From Sphingomonadaceae bacterium (GTDB taxonomy: Bacteria; Pseudomonadota; Alphaproteobacteria; Sphingomonadales; Sphingomonadaceae), in the NCBI GenBank assembly GCA_025056155.1, contig JANWWL010000007.1, positions 124,001 through 188,000 on the forward strand: a stretch of 64,000 bases of DNA, given 5' to 3'. The first letter of the stretch is position 1. Each line of letters opens with the position of its first letter. Under the pieces are notes generated by a model that saw only the letters and a list, made by a program, of their open reading frames with translations, searched no databases and had not been told where the DNA came from. The translations under genes and the position numbers were made by a program. This document shows positions 35,386 to 46,727 of the stretch, piece after piece.

Positions 35386-36501
35386 ATGACGAGCGTTCGG
35401 CGGTTCCTGGGGCTGATGGCCGGCGCGGTGCTGGCGTTGGCCAGCGTTCCGGCAGGGCCGGCCTTGGCGCAGGCCTTGTCGCCCGCGGTCGGGCGGCCGC
35501 TGCAGGCAGCCCAAGGGGCGGCGCGCGCCGGCAACACCCAGGCGGCCATTAAGTCCGTGGACCAGGCCCGGGCGGCGGCCAGCACGCCGGCCGAACGGCG
35601 CGCCGTGGCGCAGATGGCGGCCTATGTGCACACACGGGCGGGCAACTACGCCCGCGCGGCCGCGGAACTCGAGGCCATCGGCGCCCCGCCATCGCAGCTC
35701 GCCCCGCTCTATTATCAGGCACGCCAATACGACAAGGCAATCGCGGCGGCCCAACGCTCGGGCCAGCTCACGATCGTGGCACAATCCTACCTGCAGCAGG
35801 GCAAGGCGCGGGAAGCGGCCGCCATCTACCAGAAGATGGTGGCCCAGAACCCCAACAACCTGACGGCACTGCAGAACCTGGCCGGCGCCCAGTACAAGAT
35901 GGGCGACAAGAAGGGCTACATCGCCACGACCCAGCGGCTGGTGCGCCTGGACCCCACGCCCGAGCGCTGGCGGCTGCTTCTGGCCGACATGAAAAACGAG
36001 CCCATGTCGCGCGAAGCGAAGCTCGGCCTCTATCATCTCATGAACCAGACGGGTGCGATCCGAACCCAGGCCGAAGTCGAGGATTTCGCGAAGAACGCCA
36101 TCGTGGGCGGCCAGCCGGGTTATGCCGAGAAAGTCGTGCGCGAAGCCATGGCGGCCGGGATCATGCCGGCCGACAGCCCCGTGGGCCGGAAGATCGTGGA
36201 AGCGGCCGCCCAGCGATCGGCGGAGGCCTTGAAGTCGGCCCCGAAGGACGCCCGCAGCCCCGAAACCGCCATGAGCGCGGGCAACGCCTTCCTGGGGGCG
36301 GGCCGCTTCCCCGAGGCGGCCCAGGCCTACGCCGTGGCCGAGAAGGGGCCGATGGCCGACAAGGCCCGACTGTTCCGCGGGATCAGCGTGCTGCGCAGCG
36401 GCGACCGGGCGCAGGCCAAGGCCATCTTCGATTCGCTGTCCTCAGGGCCCATGGCCGACGTGGCCTCGCTCTGGTCGCTCTACGCCTCCACCCGCGGCTG
36501 A
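35386..36501 (+). CDS. Exported tetratricopeptide-repeat protein
   Basis: 371 aa from ATG 35386 with GGGAGGCGGG ahead of it. A signal peptide (RRFLGLMAGAVLALASVPA, cleavage near ALA-QA) leads into helical repeats: AGNTQAAIKSVDQARAAAST, LYYQARQYDKAIAAAQRSGQ, YLQQGKAREAAAIYQKMVAQ and AGNAFLGAGRFPEAAQAYAV. No catalytic domain is visible; a scaffold role in the periplasm is inferred. The last 60 nt overlap the convergent pgeF gene. Confidence 0.85.
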   Translation: MTSVRRFLGLMAGAVLALASVPAGPALAQALSPAVGRPLQAAQGAARAGNTQAAIKSVDQARAAASTPAERRAVAQMAAYVHTRAGNYARAAAELEAIGAPPSQLAPLYYQARQYDKAIAAAQRSGQLTIVAQSYLQQGKAREAAAIYQKMVAQNPNNLTALQNLAGAQYKMGDKKGYIATTQRLVRLDPTPERWRLLLADMKNEPMSREAKLGLYHLMNQTGAIRTQAEVEDFAKNAIVGGQPGYAEKVVREAMAAGIMPADSPVGRKIVEAAAQRSAEALKSAPKDARSPETAMSAGNAFLGAGRFPEAAQAYAVAEKGPMADKARLFRGISVLRSGDRAQAKAIFDSLSSGPMADVASLWSLYASTRG

Positions 36502-37260
36502 GGGCGGTTCGAGCGCGATCAGGCTGAGCTGCCGGCCGTAATCGCCCTCGCCGCGCCGTCCGGCGCGGCGGTGGCTGAAGAAGTCGTCCGCGCGGGCCGC
36601 CGTGTCGAGGGCCAGGACGCCGACGTCGCCCACGCCCGCGGCCCGCAGCCGGTGGGCGACGTAGCCCGGCAGGTCGAAGTGCGGCCGGCCCAGGGGCCCC
36701 TGCCGGAAGAAGGGTGCGCTCGCCGGGTCCTCACGCCGCAAGCGGTCGTGGAACTCCGCGCCCACCTCGTAGCTTGCGGCCCCGATGGCCGGGCCCACGG
36801 CGGCTGCGATCCGGTCGCGGCGCGCGCCCCGTCGCTCCATGGCGGCCACCGTCGCCTCGAGGACGCCGGCCAGCGCCCCCCGCCAGCCGGCGTGGGCAGC
36901 GCCCACCACGCCCGCCTCCCGATCGGCCAGCAGCACGGGCGCGCAGTCGGCCGTCAGCACGCCGAGCGCGAGGCCTGGCCGGTCGGTGACCAGGGCGTCT
37001 CCCTCGGGCCGCTCGTCCTCCGCCCAGGCCTCCGCTTCGTGGCAGACGGCCGAGTGCACCTGGCGCAAGGTCACAAGACGGGTGCCCGGAGCGACGGCGG
37101 CCAGGGCGATCGCCCGGTTCCGCGCCACCGCCTGCGGGTCGTCCCCTGAGCCGAGGCCTGCGTTGAGGCTCGCGTAGAGACCCACCGACACACCGCCCTG
37201 GCGGCCCAGGAACCCGTGGGCGACCCCCTTAAGTTGGGCCGCGTGCCAGACCTTCAGCAC
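36442..37260 (-). CDS. pgeF: Peptidoglycan editing factor (YfiH/laccase-domain protein)
   Basis: 272 aa. The purine-nucleoside-phosphorylase/multicopper-oxidase-like fold is shown by GVSVGLYASLNAGLGSGDD, the metal-site residues in LRQVHSA, VLTADCAPVLL and GAAHAGWRGAL, and DDFFSHRRAGRRGEGDYGR. E. coli YfiH removes wrongly built muropeptides; some homologues act as adenosine phosphorylase/deaminase. The C-terminal 25 residues (after LSLIALEPP) run antisense to the TPR gene and are probably non-essential tail. Confidence 0.9.
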   Translation of the reverse strand: MLKVWHAAQLKGVAHGFLGRQGGVSVGLYASLNAGLGSGDDPQAVARNRAIALAAVAPGTRLVTLRQVHSAVCHEAEAWAEDERPEGDALVTDRPGLALGVLTADCAPVLLADREAGVVGAAHAGWRGALAGVLEATVAAMERRGARRDRIAAAVGPAIGAASYEVGAEFHDRLRREDPASAPFFRQGPLGRPHFDLPGYVAHRLRAAGVGDVGVLALDTAARADDFFSHRRAGRRGEGDYGRQLSLIALEPPSAAGGGVERPERGHVGHGP

Positions 37261-37510
37261 GGTGGAGGCGGCGGGAACCCGTGGAGGCCGATGCCCGAGC
37301 CCCGGCGGACGGCATCGCGCCCCTGGGGCGCCTGGCTCCGCCGTGCCGGGAACCGCCAGGCCCGCGCACCGGGCCCCTGCCGCCGGCGGGCGGGCCCGAT
37401 TGCGAACGCCGCCAGCGCCAGGCCACTGGCCCCGAGGCCCCCGGCGGGCCCGAGCTGGGCCGCGAACTGGGGCGCGTCAGATGGCCGGCCGGCGCGGCGC
37501 CTGACCGGAA

Positions 37511-39238
<1,728 letters not shown>

Positions 39239-39300
39239 GGTCCTCTCCCTCCTCGCCGCGACCCGCCGGCCGGGCATGGCCAGCGCATCGGCCCCTCGGT

Positions 39301-40146
39301 ATGGCAGCCCCCATGCCGCCGTGGAAGCCACCTGTCGAATGGACAAGCCTCGGCCTCGACCCCGTGGCGCTGACGCTGGGGCCGCTCGCCATCCGCTGGT
39401 ACAGCCTGGCCTACATTGCGGGCATCCTGTTGGGGTGGCGGCTGCTGCGCGTGATGCTGCGGCGACCGGGGGCGCCGATGCAGGTCGCCCATGTCGACGA
39501 CCTGGTGGGCTGGTGCACCCTGGGGGTGATCCTGGGGGGGCGGCTCGCCTACGTCGTCTTCTACGACCCCGCGACCTTCCTCGCCGAGCCCTTGCGCATC
39601 CTCAAGATCTGGGAAGGCGGCATGGCCTTCCACGGCGGGTTCCTGGGCGTGATCCTGGCCATCGTCCTCTACGGCCGCGCCCGCGGCCTCGCCCTGTGGC
39701 GGGTGCTGGACTATGTCGCGGTGGTGGCACCCCTCGGCCTCTTCCTGGGCCGGCTCGCCAATTTCGTGAACGGCGAGCTGTGGGGCCGGCCCACCGACGG
39801 CAGCTGGGGCGTCGTGTTCCCGGGCGCCGGCCCCGAGCCACGCCATCCAAGCCAGCTCTACGAAGCCACCCTCGAAGGCCTGGTGCTGTTCGTCGTGCTC
39901 AACCTGCTCTTCTGGCGGACCGAGGCCCACCTGCGCCCCGGCCTGCTGGGCGGGCTTTTCGTGCTGCTCTACGGGCTGTTCCGCTTCGCGGTCGAGTTCG
40001 TGCGCGAGCCCGACCCGCAACTGGGCGTGCTGGCCTTGGGCCTCACCATGGGCCAGACGCTGAGCCTGCCCATGATCCTCTTCGGCCTATGGCACGTGGC
40101 CATGAGCTTCCGGCGCCCGCCGCCCCCGGCCCTGTCGGCGGCGTGA
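39301..40146 (+). CDS. lgt: Prolipoprotein diacylglyceryl transferase
   Basis: 281 aa inner-membrane enzyme with seven hydrophobic helices. The Lgt signature [16 protein letters not shown] is complete, with [13 protein letters not shown] and [13 protein letters not shown] as further conserved sites. It adds diacylglycerol to the lipobox Cys of prolipoproteins. It is coupled to midA by a 4-nt overlap. A second ATG at 39313 is possible. Confidence 0.95.
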   Translation: MAAPMPPWKPPVEWTSLGLDPVALTLGPLAIRWYSLAYIAGILLGWRLLRVMLRRPGAPMQVAHVDDLVGWCTLGVILGGRLAYVVFYDPATFLAEPLRILKIWEGGMAFHGGFLGVILAIVLYGRARGLALWRVLDYVAVVAPLGLFLGRLANFVNGELWGRPTDGSWGVVFPGAGPEPRHPSQLYEATLEGLVLFVVLNLLFWRTEAHLRPGLLGGLFVLLYGLFRFAVEFVREPDPQLGVLALGLTMGQTLSLPMILFGLWHVAMSFRRPPPPALSAA

Positions 40147-41171
40147 GCGGCGCCGATTTTCCGGCGCTCCTCGCCCGCACGGGGCCCCTGCCCCTCGCCC
40201 GGGCCATGCAACTGGGCAACGCCCGCTACTACGCCACGCGCGATCCCCTGGGCCACGACTTCACGACCGCGCCCGAAATCTCGCAGATGTTCGGGGAACT
40301 TCTGGGGGCGTGGCTGGCGGACCTCTGGCATCGCGCCGGCCGGCCACCCGTCCGCCTGGTGGAGCTGGGCCCGGGGCGTGGCACGCTGATGGCCGACCTG
40401 CTGCGCGTGGCCCTGAAGGCCGGCCTCGAGGCGCCAGTCCATCTCGTCGAAACCTCGCCCCCGCTCAAGGCCCTCCAGGCCCAACGGTTGCCCGGGGTCC
40501 ATCATCACGACGACCTTGCGGAGGTGCCCGACGATCGGGCGATCCTGCTGGTGGCCAACGAGTTCCTGGATGCGCTGGGCGTCGACCAGTTCGAGCGCAC
40601 GGCAGCCGGCTGGGCGTTGCGCGTGGTGACGCTCGAGAAAGGCCGGCCCGCGCGGCGCCTGGGACCCGTGGCGGCCGCCCCGCCCGTTCCCCCCGCGCTT
40701 CGGGACGCGCCCCTGGGCGGTGTGTTCGAGTGGAGCGCGCCTGCCCAGGCGGTGGTGGCGGCCGTGGCCCGCCGCCTGGCCGACCGGGGCGGGGCGGCGC
40801 TCTTCGTGGACTATGGGTTCGTAGGCCCGGCGCTGGGGGACACGCTTCAGGCCATGCCGCCCGGGCGCTTTTCCGACCCCGTGGCCGCGCTGGGCGAGGG
40901 TGACGTGAGCGCGCACGTGGACTTTGGCGCCATGGCCGCGGCGGCCCGGCAGGCCGCCCCGGTCACGGTCCACGGGCCCGTTGGCCAGGGCCCGTTCCTG
41001 TGGGCGTTGGGCCTTGCCCAGCGCGCCGAACGCCTCAAGGCTCACGCCTCCCTCACCCAGCGCGCGGCGATCACCGCCGCCGTGGCGCGGCTTACGGGAA
41101 CGATAGGCGGTCTGTTCCAGGTGCTGGGCCTGACCGCCCCCCACTGGCCGGCCCCCGCGGGCTTCGGCTAG
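40143..41171 (+). CDS. MidA/NDUFAF7-like class I SAM-dependent methyltransferase
   Basis: 342 aa from GTG 40143 (GTGA overlap with lgt). Family features: [23 protein letters not shown] motif [34 protein letters not shown], and [18 protein letters not shown]. The mitochondrial homologue NDUFAF7 methylates an Arg of complex I subunit NDUFS2. Bacterial function is less clear. lgt-midA is a common alphaproteobacterial pair, usually with pgeF, which here sits 3 kb away on the other strand. Confidence 0.88.
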   Translation: MSGADFPALLARTGPLPLARAMQLGNARYYATRDPLGHDFTTAPEISQMFGELLGAWLADLWHRAGRPPVRLVELGPGRGTLMADLLRVALKAGLEAPVHLVETSPPLKALQAQRLPGVHHHDDLAEVPDDRAILLVANEFLDALGVDQFERTAAGWALRVVTLEKGRPARRLGPVAAAPPVPPALRDAPLGGVFEWSAPAQAVVAAVARRLADRGGAALFVDYGFVGPALGDTLQAMPPGRFSDPVAALGEGDVSAHVDFGAMAAAARQAAPVTVHGPVGQGPFLWALGLAQRAERLKAHASLTQRAAITAAVARLTGTIGGLFQVLGLTAPHWPAPAGFG

Positions 41172-41181
41172 GCGATTCGTC

Positions 41182-42993
41182 ATGATCCGGCCCCATGGCG
41201 AGCGTCTGGCCGCGCTGCGCGCCGAACTGGCCGCGCAGGGCCTCGATGGAGTCCTGGTACCGCTCACCGACCCGCACCTTAGCGAATATGTCGAGCCCGC
41301 CGAGCGCCGGCTGGAGTGGCTGACCGGTTTCACGGGCTCGGCCGGCACGGCGGTGGTGCTGGGCACGCAGGCAGCCGTCTTTCTCGACGGGCGCTACACC
41401 GAACAGGGCCGCCTGGAGCTGGCGCCCGAACTGTTCGAGCAGGTGGCGGTGCCGCAGGACTCGCCGGGCCGCTGGCTCGCCCGAACAGCACCGGCTGGCG
41501 CGCGCATCGCCATCGACCCCTGGCTCATCTCGCGGCGGGGCCTCGATTCCCTCACCCGGGAGGCGCCGGACGTCTGCTTCGTCCCCGTGCACCCCCACCC
41601 CGTCGACCGCATCTGGACCGACCGCCCCGCCTTCGCCACCGCCCCCGCGGTGCCCCACCCCGTGGCGTTCGCGGGCGAACCGCACGAGGCAAAGCTCGGC
41701 CGCATCGCCGCCGAGCTGAGCCAGGCGGGTGCGGATGCGGTGGTGCTGTCGCTCCTCGACTCGGTGGCCTGGGCCTTCAACATCCGCGGGGCCGACGTGC
41801 CGCACACGCCCGTGGTCCGGGCGTTCGCCCTGGTCTTCGCCGACGGCACCGCCCACCTGTTCCTGGATCCCGCCAAGGCGAGCGATGCGCTGCGCCGGCA
41901 TCTGGGCCCTGCGGTGCAGCTGTCGGCCTACACCGATTTCGCCGAGGCGCTGGGCGCGCTCGGGGGCCGGCGGGTGTGGGTCGATCCCGCCCACTCGGTC
42001 GTGGCCGTGGCCCAGGCGCTGGAACGGGCCGGCGCCCAGGTGCTGGCCCGGCGCGATCCCGTGATCCTCATGAAGGCCTGCAAGAACGCCACCGAGATCG
42101 CAGGCATGCGCGCTGCCCACCGGCGCGACGGAGCGGCGCTGACCCGGTTCCTCGCCTGGCTTGCCGCCGAAGGCCCCCGCGCGACCCAGGACGAGCTGTC
42201 GGCGGCCGCCCGGCTCGAGGCCTTCCGACGCGAGGCCCCCGAGTTCCGCGACCTGTCGTTCGACACGATCTCGGCCATGGGGCCCAACGGTGCCTTGCCG
42301 CACTATCGTGCGACGGCGGCCAGCAACCGGCCCATTGCTCCGCCGGGGCTCTACCTCGTCGATTCGGGCGCACAATATCCCGACGGCACGACCGACGTGA
42401 CGCGCACGGTCGCGATCGGCGCGCCCACCCCGGCCATGCGCGCCCAGTTCACCCGCGTGCTGAAGGGCCACATCGCGCTGGCCACGGCGCGCTTCCCCCG
42501 CGGCACCCGAGGGGGCCAGCTCGATGCCTTGGCGCGCCAGCACCTGTGGGCCGCCGGCCTCGACTACGCCCATGGCACGGGGCACGGGGTGGGCTGCTTT
42601 CTTTCGGTGCACGAGGGCCCGCAGCGCATCGCAGCCCACCCTTCGGCGCCCGGCGTGGACGAGCCGCTCTTGCCGGGCATGGTCGTCTCGAACGAGCCGG
42701 GCCTTTATCTTCCAGGAGAGTACGGCATCCGCATCGAGAACCTGGTGCTGGTGGTGGAGGATCCCCGGCCCCACGACGTCGAACCGATGCTCGCGTTCGA
42801 GACCCTGACCCTCGCCCCCATCGACCTCGCGCTCGTCGAGCCCGAGCTCATGACGGAGGCCGAGCGCGCGTGGCTCGATGCCTATCATGCCCGGGTCCGG
42901 GACGAACTGTCCCCCCTCGTCGACCCCCCGACCCGCGCCTGGCTCGAGGCGGCGACCCGCCCGCTGGCGGCCGCCCTGCGACCGGCCGCCTGA
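41182..42993 (+). CDS. pepP: Xaa-Pro aminopeptidase (M24B)
   Basis: 603 aa, the three-domain long form. Two creatinase-like N-terminal domains (TDPHLSEYVEPAERRLEWLT; IDPWLISRRGLDSLTREAP) precede the pita-bread metallopeptidase with metal ligands in YLVDSGAQYPDGTTDVTRT (two Asp), GTGHGVGCFLSVHEGP (His), SNEPGLY (Glu) and RIENLVL (Glu). It removes N-terminal residues before proline. It begins 10 nt after midA. The symbol pepP is used in the broad sense. Confidence 0.92.
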   Translation: MIRPHGERLAALRAELAAQGLDGVLVPLTDPHLSEYVEPAERRLEWLTGFTGSAGTAVVLGTQAAVFLDGRYTEQGRLELAPELFEQVAVPQDSPGRWLARTAPAGARIAIDPWLISRRGLDSLTREAPDVCFVPVHPHPVDRIWTDRPAFATAPAVPHPVAFAGEPHEAKLGRIAAELSQAGADAVVLSLLDSVAWAFNIRGADVPHTPVVRAFALVFADGTAHLFLDPAKASDALRRHLGPAVQLSAYTDFAEALGALGGRRVWVDPAHSVVAVAQALERAGAQVLARRDPVILMKACKNATEIAGMRAAHRRDGAALTRFLAWLAAEGPRATQDELSAAARLEAFRREAPEFRDLSFDTISAMGPNGALPHYRATAASNRPIAPPGLYLVDSGAQYPDGTTDVTRTVAIGAPTPAMRAQFTRVLKGHIALATARFPRGTRGGQLDALARQHLWAAGLDYAHGTGHGVGCFLSVHEGPQRIAAHPSAPGVDEPLLPGMVVSNEPGLYLPGEYGIRIENLVLVVEDPRPHDVEPMLAFETLTLAPIDLALVEPELMTEAERAWLDAYHARVRDELSPLVDPPTRAWLEAATRPLAAALRPAA

Positions 42994-43042
42994 CCTGCCC
43001 ACCCGCTTTCTCCTCGGCGCCTCGCTCGCTAGCGCGGGTGGC

Positions 43043-45136
43043 ATGCCCTACGTCACCCTCCGCCGGCTGGCGGCCCTCCTGGCCCTGTCGTGCTGGCCCA
43101 TGAGCGCGCCCGCCGATCCCTTCCTCTGGCTCGAGGAGGTCGAGGGCCCCGAAGCCTTGGCCTGGGTGCGGGAACGCAACGCCCGCTTCCTGCCCGAGCT
43201 CGAGGCCACGCCGGGCTTCGCCACCTGGCGGGAGCGGGCCCAGGCCATGCTGGAGGATCCCCGCCGCATGGCCCTGCCCACCGGCGCCCAGCCCACTGGG
43301 CTTGCGGCCGACCGAGTGTTCAACTTCTGGCGCGACGAACGCCACGTCCGCGGCCTGTGGCGCGCGTCGGCGCGGGCGGACTACGAGGCGGGGCAGCCCC
43401 AGTGGACGACCCTGCTCGATCTCGACCGGCTGGCCGAGGCGGAAGGCCGGAACTGGCAGTGGGCGGGCGCCCTGTGCCTGCCCCCTGCGTTCCAGCGCTG
43501 CCTGGTGCGGCTGTCGGTGGGCGGGCGCGACGCGGTCGAAGTGCGCGAGTTCGACACGCGCACGAAGCAGTTCGTGCCCCAGGCGGCCGGCGGCTTCGCG
43601 CTCGGTGAAGCCAAGCAGCAGGCCGCCTTCGTGCACGCCGACCTCCTCATGGTCGCGACCGCTTCGGGGCCCTCCACCACCTCGGGCTATGCGCGCGAAG
43701 TGCGGCTGTGGACGCGGGGCACCCCCTGGTCCGAGGCCCGGCTTCTCCTCCAGGCCGATGAGACCGACATGGGCGTGTGGCCGATGGCGTTCGGAGAAGC
43801 CGAGAGCCGCCGCCACGTGATCGACCGGCGGATCACCTTCTTTACGGGCCGCCTCTACCACCTGATGGCCGACTGGACGCTCGCCCCCTCGCCCTTGCCC
43901 GAAGATGCCGATTTCCGGTTCATCGCGACCCTTGGCGACGGCCAGGGCCCCCGAGCCTTCGCCCTGCTGCGCAGCCCCTTGGGCCCGCTGCCGGCCGGCA
44001 GCCTCGTGGCCTATGCCGTGCCCAACGTGGGACGACCGGGTCCGCTGGAACCGGTGCTCTCCCCCAACGACCGCCAGGCGATCGTCGACGTCGCGGCGAC
44101 GGGCCAGGCCCTCTACGTCCACCTCCTGGACGACGTGGCGGCCCGCCTGGTGCGGCTCACCCCGGACGGGCGGGGCGGCTGGAACCGCACCGACGTGGCC
44201 GTGCCGGAGCTGTCGTCGCTCACGCTGCTGGCGGCCGACGCGAAGGACACGCTGGCCTTCACCGTCTCCTCGTTCGTCGAGCCCGACCGGCTGATGCTGG
44301 CCCGCGGGGGAACGCCGCGCGAAGTGGCGCGCAATCCCGCGCACGTGGACCCGGCGACCTTGGCCGTCGAGCGGCGTTTCACCCGCTCGCGCGATGGCAC
44401 GCGTGTGCCCTTCTTCGTGGTGCGGCCCAAGGCAAGATCGGGGCCGCTGCCCACGCTGCTGTTCGCCTACGGTGGGTTCGAAATCCCCTTGACCCCGGCC
44501 TACCCGCCGCCCGAGGCGCTGATGTGGGTGGAAGCGGGCGGCCAGTACGCGGTGGCCAACATCCGCGGTGGGGGCGAATACGGTCCGCGCTGGCATCAGG
44601 CGGCCCTGCGCGCGAAGCGCCAGCGCGCCTACGACGACCTGCACGCCGTGGCCCGGGCGCTCAAGCGGACCGGCCTTGCCTCGCGGCTCGCCATTCACGG
44701 CCGCTCGAACGGCGGGCTCCTGGCCGGTGTCGCCTTCACCCAGCGGCCCGACCTGTACGATGCGGCGCTTGTGGGCGTGCCGCTGGCCGACATGCGCCGG
44801 TATCACCGGTTGCTGGCGGGGGCCTCGTGGATGGCCGAGTACGGCAATCCCGACGACCCGGCCGACTGGGCCTTCCTGGCGCGCATCAGCCCCTATCACA
44901 ACCTGCGCGCGGGCGTGCGTTACCCACGGGTGTTCCTCTACACCTCGACCAAGGACGACCGCGTTCACCCGGCGCACGCGCGCAAGATGGCCGCGCGATT
45001 GGAGGCGCTGGGCCACCCCTACTACTACTACGAGAACGTGGACGGCGGCCACGCCGGCGTGGCCAACCTCAAGGAACAGGCCTATCGTGCGGCCCTGTTC
45101 CGCGCCTATCTCGAGCGGGAACTGGGCCGCCCGTGA
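43043..45136 (+). CDS. Exported prolyl oligopeptidase family serine peptidase (S9)
   Basis: 697 aa from ATG 43043; the first residues (TLRRLAALLALSCWPMSAPA) form a signal peptide. Beta-propeller N-domain begins DPFLWLEEVEGPEALAWVRE. Catalytic triad: Ser555 in HGRSNGGLLAG, Asp638/639 in STKDDRVHP and His670 in VDGGHAG. The tunnel-gated S9A family cleaves short proline-containing peptides; a periplasmic place is inferred from the signal peptide. The stop overlaps the nadC start (GTGA). Confidence 0.9.
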   Translation: MPYVTLRRLAALLALSCWPMSAPADPFLWLEEVEGPEALAWVRERNARFLPELEATPGFATWRERAQAMLEDPRRMALPTGAQPTGLAADRVFNFWRDERHVRGLWRASARADYEAGQPQWTTLLDLDRLAEAEGRNWQWAGALCLPPAFQRCLVRLSVGGRDAVEVREFDTRTKQFVPQAAGGFALGEAKQQAAFVHADLLMVATASGPSTTSGYAREVRLWTRGTPWSEARLLLQADETDMGVWPMAFGEAESRRHVIDRRITFFTGRLYHLMADWTLAPSPLPEDADFRFIATLGDGQGPRAFALLRSPLGPLPAGSLVAYAVPNVGRPGPLEPVLSPNDRQAIVDVAATGQALYVHLLDDVAARLVRLTPDGRGGWNRTDVAVPELSSLTLLAADAKDTLAFTVSSFVEPDRLMLARGGTPREVARNPAHVDPATLAVERRFTRSRDGTRVPFFVVRPKARSGPLPTLLFAYGGFEIPLTPAYPPPEALMWVEAGGQYAVANIRGGGEYGPRWHQAALRAKRQRAYDDLHAVARALKRTGLASRLAIHGRSNGGLLAGVAFTQRPDLYDAALVGVPLADMRRYHRLLAGASWMAEYGNPDDPADWAFLARISPYHNLRAGVRYPRVFLYTSTKDDRVHPAHARKMAARLEALGHPYYYYENVDGGHAGVANLKEQAYRAALFRAYLERELGRP

Positions 45137-45978
45137 TCCCGGGCTTCGACGCCGAGGCCTTCGTCCGCGCGCTGCTGACCGAAGACCTCGGGGGCCGGGT
45201 CGACGCCTCGGCCGACGTGACCTCGGCGGCCGCCGTTCCCGCCGGTCGGCCCCTTGCGGCCGAGCTCGTGGCGCGCGAGCCGCTGGTCGTGGCGGGGCTG
45301 TGGCTCGCCGAGCTCACCTTTCGAGCCCTCGACCCCGGCTGCCGCTTCGCCGCCCTCAAGGCGGAGGGAGCGCAGGTGGCGGCCGGCACGGCCTTGGCGC
45401 GGGTGGAGGGCGAAGCCCGCGCCCTGCTCGCGGCCGAGCGCTCGGCGCTCAATGTGCTCCAGCACCTCTCCGGCGTCGCGACGATGACGCGCGCGTTCGT
45501 CGACGCGCTGGCCGGCACCGGCACCCGTCTTCTCGACACGCGCAAGACCACGCCCGGCCTGCGCGCGCTCGAGAAATGGGCCGTGCGGATGGGGGGCGGG
45601 CACAACCACCGCATGGGCCTGTGGGATGCCGCCATGGTGAAGGACAACCACATCGCGGCCGCGGGCTCGATCACCGCGGCGGTGGCGGCCTGCCGCGCGG
45701 CGGGACTTTCGCCCATCATCGTCGAAGTGGACTCACCCGCCCAGATCGAAGAGGCGATCGCCGCTGGCGCCGACCGGCTGCTCTTGGACAACATGGACGT
45801 CCCCACGCTCGAGCGGGCGGTGCGCCAGGTGGCGGGCCGCGTTCCGACCGAAGCCTCGGGTGGCGTGACGCTCGAGCGGGTGCGGGCCATCGCGGCCACC
45901 GGTGTCGACTTCGTAAGCGTGGGCCGCATCACCCAGTCGGCCCCGGCCGTCGACATCGGCCTGGATTGGCGGGGCTGA
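45133..45978 (+). CDS. nadC: Nicotinate-nucleotide pyrophosphorylase (carboxylating)
   Basis: 281 aa from GTG 45133 in a 4-nt overlap with the peptidase gene. Quinolinate phosphoribosyltransferase motifs are present: TEDLGGRVDASADVTS, ERSALNVLQHLSGVAT, LLDTRKTTPGLRALEKWAVR, GGGHNHRMGLWDAAMVKDNH and LLDNMDVPTL, VDFVSVGRITQSA. It converts quinolinate to nicotinate mononucleotide and would act after NadB, encoded 20 kb away. Confidence 0.95.
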   Translation: MIPGFDAEAFVRALLTEDLGGRVDASADVTSAAAVPAGRPLAAELVAREPLVVAGLWLAELTFRALDPGCRFAALKAEGAQVAAGTALARVEGEARALLAAERSALNVLQHLSGVATMTRAFVDALAGTGTRLLDTRKTTPGLRALEKWAVRMGGGHNHRMGLWDAAMVKDNHIAAAGSITAAVAACRAAGLSPIIVEVDSPAQIEEAIAAGADRLLLDNMDVPTLERAVRQVAGRVPTEASGGVTLERVRAIAATGVDFVSVGRITQSAPAVDIGLDWRG

Positions 45979-46158
45979 GGCGGGCCCCGAGGCGTCGCGC
46001 GGCGTCGCCCGCAACGCAGACCCTCCGCGGCCGGACACGGGACGCCCCCCGATGACGACCGAGCGGCCGACCTGCGCTGCATCGTCATCCGCCACGACCG
46101 CCCAGAAGCCCCGGAGCGACCCACGCCGCCGGTTCGGGCTCCCTCGTCCTGCGCTCGG

Positions 46159-46178
46159 GCCCGCCGCCCCCGGCGGGC
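46159..46178. terminator. GC hairpin between convergent genes nadC and the glycine-zipper gene
   Basis: Perfect 8-bp stem gcccgccg/cggcgggc with loop cccc, without a T-tract on either side. It lies in the 212-nt convergent gap and may end or protect transcripts from both sides. Confidence 0.35.
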
Positions 46179-46190
46179 GGCCCGGGAGGG

Positions 46191-46655
46191 TCAGCAGCGG
46201 CCGTCGGCGCGGTCGATTGCGCGGCCCACCAGCCCGCCGGTCACGGCCCCCACCAGGGCTCCAGCCGTCCGGTCCCGAGATACGAGCTCGCGGCCCACCA
46301 GGCCGCCCAGGGCAGCGCCGGCCACCAGGCCGCCGTTGCCACGGTCGCTAAAGCGGCAATCATCGCGCTGCGCCGCCCCAACCGCCCGCCTGCGGTCGGG
46401 GCCCCACGCCGGGCGGTCGCGCCAGCCACGGCGCCAGCCGGCCTCGTAAGCGCGCCGATCGCCCCGGGGGCGATAGCGCCGGCCCTCGACCGCGTCGTCG
46501 TCGCCTCGCTCGAAGGCCCGTCGGTCGGCCCATCCCGAACCATCGTCCCAGCCCACGCCGCGGCCGGCCTCCCACCGATCAGCCCCGCGCCAGCCGGGCC
46601 CTGCCGCAGCCGCCGTCGCACCGACGAGCAGGGCGGCCATCAGGATCGCGCGCAT
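46191..46655 (-). CDS. Exported glycine-zipper protein
   Basis: 154 aa from ATG 46655. Signal peptide MRAILMAALLVGATAAAAG, an Arg/Trp/Asp/Gly-rich middle (RAYEAGWRRGWRDRPAWG) and a C-terminal glycine-zipper hairpin (GGLVAGAALGGLVGRELVS; AGALVGAVTGGLVGRAIDRA) as in 17-kDa surface antigen and YMGG-like proteins. It is probably inserted in or anchored near the outer membrane. No catalytic residues are recognised. Confidence 0.75.
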   Translation of the reverse strand: MRAILMAALLVGATAAAAGPGWRGADRWEAGRGVGWDDGSGWADRRAFERGDDDAVEGRRYRPRGDRRAYEAGWRRGWRDRPAWGPDRRRAVGAAQRDDCRFSDRGNGGLVAGAALGGLVGRELVSRDRTAGALVGAVTGGLVGRAIDRADGRC

Positions 46656-46727
46656 CGTCCGTCTCCTCGTCTGTCGGGACACGCCGATCCTGCGCCTGGC
46701 CTCGTGAACGGCCCCCGAACCCTTCGT

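Noticed and set aside
37261-37510. Possible small gene between pgeF and the acyl-CoA ligase
   Set aside because: One minus-strand frame has a short hydrophobic segment, but no start codon with a ribosome site and no conserved pattern were seen.
45979-46190. Small frames in the nadC downstream gap
   Set aside because: Low-complexity translations; only the GC hairpin at 46159-46178 is worth keeping.
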